From the NCBI GenBank assembly GCA_937915755.1, contig CALGGR010000024.1:1-36515 (forward strand): a stretch of DNA of 36,515 nt, in the 5' to 3' direction. Shown here one piece after another: positions 32,477-36,515 of this stretch; the stretch's first letter is position 1; each line of letters opens with the position of its first letter. Under the pieces are notes generated by a model. The model saw nothing but the letters and a program-made list of their open reading frames with translations, had not been told where the DNA came from and made no database searches. Made by a program: the position numbers and the translations under genes. Origin of the DNA: an uncultured Fretibacterium sp. Its GTDB lineage: Bacteria > Synergistota > Synergistia > Synergistales > Aminobacteriaceae.

Positions 32477-32630
32477 GAAATTATCCTCCTTTTGTTTTCC
32501 CTGTTACATATTTATTTTGTGTTACGACCTTGAGCGCGTATTGACCTTCCTAACGAACAATCAAGCAAATCGCCTCTATCCTGACGCAGAGTATAGTATG
32601 GATTTCGTGAAGTATAACATAATTTTGCGC

Positions 32631-32665
32631 AAAAAAACAGAGTGCCCCGTTCACCGAGACACCCT
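32631..32665 (-). terminator. Terminator of the flavodoxin gene
   Basis: The minus strand reads AGGGTGTC, an 11-nt loop, GGCACTCT, then GTTTTTTT (stem 32639-32646 with 32658-32665, two G-T pairs). It lies about 18 nt after the flavodoxin stop. The region between it and the giant gene start (32477-32630) holds only possible -10 elements, such as TATACT on the minus strand at 32611-32616. Confidence 0.8.
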
Positions 32666-32682
32666 GCCAATTTCAAACCGTC

Positions 32683-33249
32683 CTACTTCAGCATTCCTGC
32701 CAACGCCCTCTCTGATGCCGAAGGATCGTTCTGTGCTGTTGACCCTCGAACCGCCGTAACCCTCCTGACGTTCGCGCCCTTCATCTTTGAGTTCAGAGTC
32801 CTATCAGTCCTTCCTGCCCCTGAACCCTCGTGCGTGCAGAAAGGAATCACGGTCTTCCCGCTCCAATCGTGAGCCTCGATGAACGTGTACATGCACATCG
32901 GAATATCTCCCCACCAAATCGGATAGCCGAAATATATCGTGTCATAGCCTGAGATGTCCTTGTCCTCAAGGATTGCGGGACGTGCGCCTGCGTTCTGCTC
33001 TTTCTTTGCGACATCGGTGCATTCGTCATAGTTCGCTGGGTATTCCTTTGCGGGTTTGACCTCGAAGAGTTCCGCGCCTGTTTTGCCTGCGATAATCTGG
33101 GCGAGTTTCATGGTGTTGCCTGTTGTGATGTTTCCGACGCTGTAATTTTCATCAGCTCGTGAGAATACGATGATGAGACTCTTTGCCTCTGCTCCTGCCG
33201 AGAATGACAGTGTGATTACGATTGCTAATGCGAGAATTAGTGTACGCAT
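32683..33249 (-). CDS. Exported flavodoxin-like protein
   Basis: A 188-residue flavodoxin-fold protein with an N-terminal signal peptide (MRTLILALAIVITLSFSAGA, then EAK). After it begins the flavodoxin strand and FMN-phosphate loop KSLIIVFSRADENY followed by GNTMKLAQIIAG. The second FMN loop is IYFGYPIWWGDIP, with the stacking tryptophans, and FCTHEGSGAGR is a further conserved loop. It is therefore an FMN-binding redox protein expected outside the cytoplasm, which is unusual for flavodoxins, although signal-peptide versions occur in gut anaerobes. Its redox partner is unknown. A CAGGAGG precedes the ATG. It follows cbiA by 42 nt and may be cotranscribed or use the TATACT element in that gap. 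Confidence 0.88.
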   Translation of the reverse strand: MRTLILALAIVITLSFSAGAEAKSLIIVFSRADENYSVGNITTGNTMKLAQIIAGKTGAELFEVKPAKEYPANYDECTDVAKKEQNAGARPAILEDKDISGYDTIYFGYPIWWGDIPMCMYTFIEAHDWSGKTVIPFCTHEGSGAGRTDRTLNSKMKGANVRRVTAVRGSTAQNDPSASERALAGMLK

Positions 33250-33291
33250 TAAGATTCCTCCTGTGAAAATTGTTACGGTAAGTATAATCCG

Positions 33292-34617
33292 TTAAACCTT
33301 GCTTGAAGTCAACATACTCAAGAAATTTTCCGCAAGATTCTCATTCCCGAAGAAATTTATATGAAGATATGAAGCCAAGACATTCCCCTTTGCGTAGCCT
33401 CCGTAATGCCTCGCCCCTGTGTTCCGTCTGGTAAGCTCGAATGCGCAATCCTCCCCCGAAATTTCAGGCTCAACCCTCGAATAGTGGTACTCATGTCCAC
33501 GAACGCTCTCACCTTTCCGGCAGATGATGTTATCCCTGAGTGCGACACCCGTCATGTAACCCATAACAGCGCGCCCGGCCATGTATGACTCGAACGGGAT
33601 CACTCCGGCCATGTCGAACTTCCTGCCGTCATTGTCCTTGAGGCTTCGGCAAAGGTACATCATTCCCCCGCATTCAGCGAGTATAGGCTTGCTGCAATTT
33701 CTGACACTTTCGAGCATCGGGGTATTCATTGCGAGTCCTTCCGCGAAAATCTCAGGATAACCTCCGCAGAATATATAGCCGTCAGAATCAGAAAGACTCT
33801 CATCGTGAAGAGGGCTGAAAGGGATAATCTCCGCTCCCATTCTCTCAAGAACTCCAAGACTCTCAGGGTATACGAACGTGAAAGCCTCGTCTCTTGCGAC
33901 TCCAATTTTGACATCATACTTCCTGAACGGTATAACCATACTGCATGGCCGGAGTTTGCTGACGTTTCCGGCAATCCTGAGTATCTCATCAACATCAACG
34001 GAAGCCTCGAACTTTTCCGCGAGCCTCGAAATGTCGAAGCCCACATTTTCCCGTGCCTGCAAAAGTCCCAAATGACGCTCAGGAATCGCAAAGCCATCAT
34101 CACGCCTCAAAGCTCCGAGAAACTTCATGCCCTTCTCCTCAAGTGCCGACGATATGATTTCCTCGTGGTATTCCGAGCCTGTGAAGTTCAGGATCACGCC
34201 CGCGATATTCACATCACCATACTCGCGGAATCCCAGCGCAACCGCCGCAGCACTCTCCCCCATCGAACGCGCGTTAATCACAAGAAGGACGGGAGCGTCA
34301 AGAAGTTTTGCGATTCTTGCCGTACTGTTTGCGCCCCCGTCATAGAGTCCCATTGCTCCCTCGATGATTGCTATGTCATGGTCGAGTGAAGTCTCTGCGA
34401 AAAGCTCAAGGGTGCGGGTCTCATTCATTAGCCATGTGTCGAGGTTGTAGGCTTCACATTTTCCCGAAAGCCTCAAGTATTCCGTGTCAATGTAATCCGG
34501 CCCGGTCTTGTATGCTATGACCTTAAGCCCTCGCCTCCTCAATGTCGAAAGAAGCGCGCAGGTTATCGTTGTCTTACCTGAACGGCTTGAAGCTCCGGCA
34601 ATGATTATTCTTTTCAC
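33292..34617 (-). CDS. cbiA: Cobyrinate a,c-diamide synthase
   Basis: ATP- and glutamine-dependent enzyme amidating the a and c carboxylates of cobyrinic acid in cobalamin synthesis; 441 residues. It has an N-terminal ATPase domain with P-loop GASSRSGKTT (8-17) and IIEGAMGLYDG (84-94), and a C-terminal class I glutamine amidotransferase domain with YIFCGGYPE, Cys316 in ILAECGGMMYL, GHEYHYSRVE and the catalytic His in ASYLHINF. It starts with GTG, overlapping the thiT stop (GTGA), so the two are translationally coupled. No other cobalamin gene is in the window. Ni-sirohydrochlorin diamide synthase (CfbB) is a close relative but is expected only in methanogens. Confidence 0.92.
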   Translation of the reverse strand: MKRIIIAGASSRSGKTTITCALLSTLRRRGLKVIAYKTGPDYIDTEYLRLSGKCEAYNLDTWLMNETRTLELFAETSLDHDIAIIEGAMGLYDGGANSTARIAKLLDAPVLLVINARSMGESAAAVALGFREYGDVNIAGVILNFTGSEYHEEIISSALEEKGMKFLGALRRDDGFAIPERHLGLLQARENVGFDISRLAEKFEASVDVDEILRIAGNVSKLRPCSMVIPFRKYDVKIGVARDEAFTFVYPESLGVLERMGAEIIPFSPLHDESLSDSDGYIFCGGYPEIFAEGLAMNTPMLESVRNCSKPILAECGGMMYLCRSLKDNDGRKFDMAGVIPFESYMAGRAVMGYMTGVALRDNIICRKGESVRGHEYHYSRVEPEISGEDCAFELTRRNTGARHYGGYAKGNVLASYLHINFFGNENLAENFLSMLTSSKV

Positions 34618-35123
34618 ACGGTCAAATCGCGTTCAAGAATCTTCCAGAGAATGAAGGCAGCTATCCCTGAGACGATGTACTTTGCGCCGAGAACTGGAGC
34701 ATTGTAGAAGAGCGAGTAGACCCAAGGATTCTGACCTTCGGGGGCGTACTGTGCGAAGAATATTGCGCCTGATACGACGCTTGAAGCTGTCATTCCCGCC
34801 CATGCCGCTATCAGTCCGAGCCAGAAGGGGTGAAGGTCAGTCAGTCCGACGAACGAATACGCGAGAGGATAGTCGAGGATCACCTGAGCAACGTTGAGGA
34901 AGTACGCTCCGAGAAGTATTCTCAGGACACCCTCCATAGTTCCCGCGATGAGTCCCCATTTCCAGCCGCGTCGGTACGTGAAGAGAATCAGGGGTACAAG
35001 CTCGAAGTCAACAGATCCGCCCTGAGGCATCGTGAAGAGGTTGACTTTTGTCAGGACGAAGGAGAGGGCTATGCAGAGCGCGCACTCTACCATTGCTACG
35101 GTGTTTGTGTGTCTTGAAGGCAT
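34614..35123 (-). CDS. thiT: ThiT-like thiamine-specific S component of an ECF transporter
   Basis: A 169-residue membrane protein with about six hydrophobic helices. It resembles ThiT/YuaJ: ALCIALSFVLTKVNLFTMPQ, then GGSVDFELVPLILFTYRRGW (the GGS-x-x-x-x-MVP-type thiamine-binding motif), GLIAGTMEGVLRILLG, and a LDYPLAYSFVGL segment. Such S components pair with a shared EcfA/A'/T energising module encoded elsewhere. The TPP riboswitch directly upstream fits thiamine uptake. GGAGGAATATCA precedes the ATG. It overlaps cbiA by 4 nt. Confidence 0.92.
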   Translation of the reverse strand: MPSRHTNTVAMVECALCIALSFVLTKVNLFTMPQGGSVDFELVPLILFTYRRGWKWGLIAGTMEGVLRILLGAYFLNVAQVILDYPLAYSFVGLTDLHPFWLGLIAAWAGMTASSVVSGAIFFAQYAPEGQNPWVYSLFYNAPVLGAKYIVSGIAAFILWKILERDLTV

Positions 35124-35164
35124 TGATATTCCTCCTGTGAATATGAAATTTTGCGGGGGAAATC

Positions 35165-35255
35165 TGGTTCTTCCTTCGACGGAATTACCCGCTTCAGGTT
35201 CAAAGGGTCGGTGCGTTTTTGCACCCTCTCAGCAAAAATCAGCTCCCCTGAATGT
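35165..35255 (-). promoter_or_regulatory. TPP (thi-box) riboswitch
   Basis: On the minus strand the order of conserved segments is GGGGAGC, then GCTGAGAGGGTGC, a short hairpin with GCACC, GACCCTTTGAACCTGA, GCGGGTAATTCCG, and GAAGGAA. These are the diagnostic TPP-aptamer elements (CTGAGA, ACCTGA, GGTAAT-CC). About 40 nt separate the aptamer end from the thiT ATG; that stretch has a CCCCCGC that could pair with GGGGAGC or with GCGGG in the aptamer, and no T-run. Control of translation initiation is therefore more likely than transcription termination, but this is inference. A TATAAT on the minus strand at 35262-35267 is the probable -10 of the operon. Confidence 0.95.
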
Positions 35256-35285
35256 TAATATATTATACGTCACAACCGAAACTCA

Positions 35286-35294
35286 TGCTAAAAT
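35286..35294 (+). promoter_or_regulatory. Possible extended -10 promoter for the partial lipoprotein gene
   Basis: TGCTAAAAT fits an extended -10 element 36 nt before the ATG at 35330. The expected -35 site is not recognisable. It lies back to back with the thiT operon promoter. Confidence 0.4.
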
Positions 35295-35329
35295 GCAATG
35301 CAAGAAACTATTTCAGGAGGTAATGCAGT

Positions 35330-36515
35330 ATGAAGAAAGTTTGTTTCACAGTATATCTCCTCATCATGGCATTGTTAGTTCTAACGATGTCAGGATGCGG
35401 AGGAAGCAGCAGCAGCGGGGGCGGTTCAACCACTCAGTCAGCGCAGAGCAAGAGAATGGTGTTCACGTCAAAAGCTCTCAAGAAGGGCGGAAGCTATAAC
35501 CTTTTCCGTGGGGACAAAGTCAGCACAATGGAGGGAATAACCTCGAAGTACTACCTTGCGCCTGTAACTCTCGGTAATGAGAGCATCACGATGAACCTTG
35601 AGTTCGACAGCGCGCTGAGCCAGGATCTTCCGTTCATGATAACAGAGGAAGATGGCTACAAGGTGCTTTTCTACTACAACCCCAAAGGCACAGGCACTGA
35701 TACGACAACAGAAAGCGTTTACCGTTCAGGCAATGAGAGAAGCCAGCAGCTCTCGTACTCGAACTTGACGCTCACAGGCTCATCAGTTGAACTCGATGAA
35801 GATGATGCTATTGATGTCGTTCTTAACTCAGACGGAACGGCAACAGCAAGCGGCTCTGTAGTTCCTGTGTACAATTACGTTTGGCACGCTGACCCTCAGC
35901 ACCCTGCGGAATACTGGACGCTCGGAACTGATGGGACGACTGAGCTTGACGCTGATGCATACGAAGCGGCAATAACCAGCACCAACAACGGCCTCTATAT
36001 TGCCCGCGATGTCCGCTACACTCCGAACACTCTGGACTTCTCAACGTCAAATACGGCCAAGAAGGACGAGGATACTGAGTATGTCGTCTACTATGACACT
36101 TCATCGTCGGCAGTGGCTGAGGCTATCAAGGCATTGGGGACGACTTACGGCTCGGCATACAGCACGGACAAGTACATCTTCGCTACTCTCCCGATGCAGA
36201 ACGGTGGAATGGGCGGCACACCCGGCGGAACTCCTCCCGATGGCGGTAACGGAATGCCAAGTGGTGATATGCCCGGCGGAACTCCTCCCAACATGCAGAG
36301 CGGGAACATGCCCACACCTCCCAGCGGTGATACGAGAATGCCTGCGATGAGTACGGCGGCTGACAGCTCGATAGCGGCTGTTTCAACGATGACTCACTCG
36401 GCTTCGGACGCTTACAACAACCCCGTACTCCACATCACAAAAGCCGGAACGTACAGGATTTCGGGAAAGTGGCACGGTCAGATATGGGTTGAGGCCGGAG
36501 CAAAGGCACAGCATC
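35330..36515 (+). CDS. Lipoprotein with carbohydrate-binding beta-helix-type domain, 3' partial
   Basis: The frame is open from ATG 35330 to the window end (395 codons and no stop). CAGGAGG lies 9 nt upstream. The N-terminus is a lipoprotein signal (MKKVCFTVYLLIMALLVLTM, then SGC with the acceptor Cys and a GGSSSSGGG linker). A globular region (about 45-280) contains a YNYVWHADPQHPAEYW segment. A Met/Pro/Gly-rich low-complexity segment (about 285-330; GGTPPDGG, SGDMPGGTPP) follows. The last visible residues, VLHITKAGTYRISGKWHGQIWVE, match the start of the carbohydrate-binding DUF4353/Cthe_2159-type beta-helix domain. Probably a surface or periplasmic glycan-binding lipoprotein. It is divergent from thiT. 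Confidence 0.85.
   Translation, partial: MKKVCFTVYLLIMALLVLTMSGCGGSSSSGGGSTTQSAQSKRMVFTSKALKKGGSYNLFRGDKVSTMEGITSKYYLAPVTLGNESITMNLEFDSALSQDLPFMITEEDGYKVLFYYNPKGTGTDTTTESVYRSGNERSQQLSYSNLTLTGSSVELDEDDAIDVVLNSDGTATASGSVVPVYNYVWHADPQHPAEYWTLGTDGTTELDADAYEAAITSTNNGLYIARDVRYTPNTLDFSTSNTAKKDEDTEYVVYYDTSSSAVAEAIKALGTTYGSAYSTDKYIFATLPMQNGGMGGTPGGTPPDGGNGMPSGDMPGGTPPNMQSGNMPTPPSGDTRMPAMSTAADSSIAAVSTMTHSASDAYNNPVLHITKAGTYRISGKWHGQIWVEAGAKAQH

Noticed and set aside
32477..32630. Promoter of the GLUG/Ig giant gene
   Set aside because: Two TATACT-like sequences occur on the minus strand, but neither has a convincing -35, so no promoter is called.
33805..34389. 194-codon plus-strand frame opposite cbiA
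   Set aside because: It lies entirely inside the well-supported cbiA gene on the other strand. The translation shows no domain, and no ribosome binding site was seen.
35032..35499. 155-codon plus-strand frame across the TPP riboswitch
   Set aside because: It overlaps the thiT start, the riboswitch and the lipoprotein signal sequence in other frames, and its product is meaningless.

Overview
The window is a compact bacterial chromosome segment of roughly 50% GC. It carries housekeeping genes, cell-envelope genes and very large surface proteins. I lean towards a gut-type Synergistota. Supporting signs are heavy AGG/AGA arginine use, diderm-style features (Wzz-like protein, exported multidomain proteins), an L27 without the Bacillota N-terminal extension and without a prp gene between rplU and rpmA, and a rplU-rpmA-obgE-nadD-lytR cluster. 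This is inference; a Negativicutes-like relative is the main alternative, and no rRNA or other decisive marker is present.

Layout. 1-1072: a 5'-truncated membrane acyltransferase whose first visible codons are a pentanucleotide tandem repeat, which suggests phase variation. 5697-1117 (minus): aminotransferase, a repeat-containing beta-helix lipoprotein translationally coupled to it, and pgi. 5793-8866 (plus): an orphan C39-like protein and a class A penicillin-binding protein. 8978-12113 (plus): a tight glpX-dedA-yifB operon. 14098-12159 (minus): Asp/Glu racemase and a Wzz/GumC-like chain-length protein. 14198-15936 (plus): cstA and a small CxxC heavy-metal-associated protein. 15997-16962: a GT92-like glycosyltransferase. 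16980-17435 (minus): a small exported coiled-coil protein. 17586-21531 (plus): rplU, rpmA, obgE, nadD and an LCP-family gene, with a strong extended -10 promoter and a leader hairpin before rplU. 22428-21532 (minus): a CitG-like gene whose stop codon abuts the LCP stop.

From 22429 the window becomes accessory in character. There is a frameshifted small-gene remnant, then two giant exported proteins transcribed towards each other (22771-27429 plus; 32476-27482 minus). The first joins leucine-rich repeats, a lipase-like alpha/beta hydrolase whose expected nucleophile serine is glycine, and four putative-Ig (He_PIG-like) domains. The second joins GLUG-type repeats and about twelve such Ig domains. 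Both end in the same roughly 120-residue C-terminal domain, which I could not name and which is a candidate sorting, anchoring or surface domain.

The right end has a TPP riboswitch followed by thiT and cbiA (overlapping by 4 nt) and an exported flavodoxin, all on the minus strand. Divergent to these is a lipoprotein cut off by the window end that carries the start of a carbohydrate-binding beta-helix domain.

The most unusual signals are the repeat-tract acyltransferase, the shared C-terminal domain of the convergent giant proteins, and the nucleophile-less hydrolase. No tRNA, rRNA, CRISPR array, insertion sequence or integrase was found.
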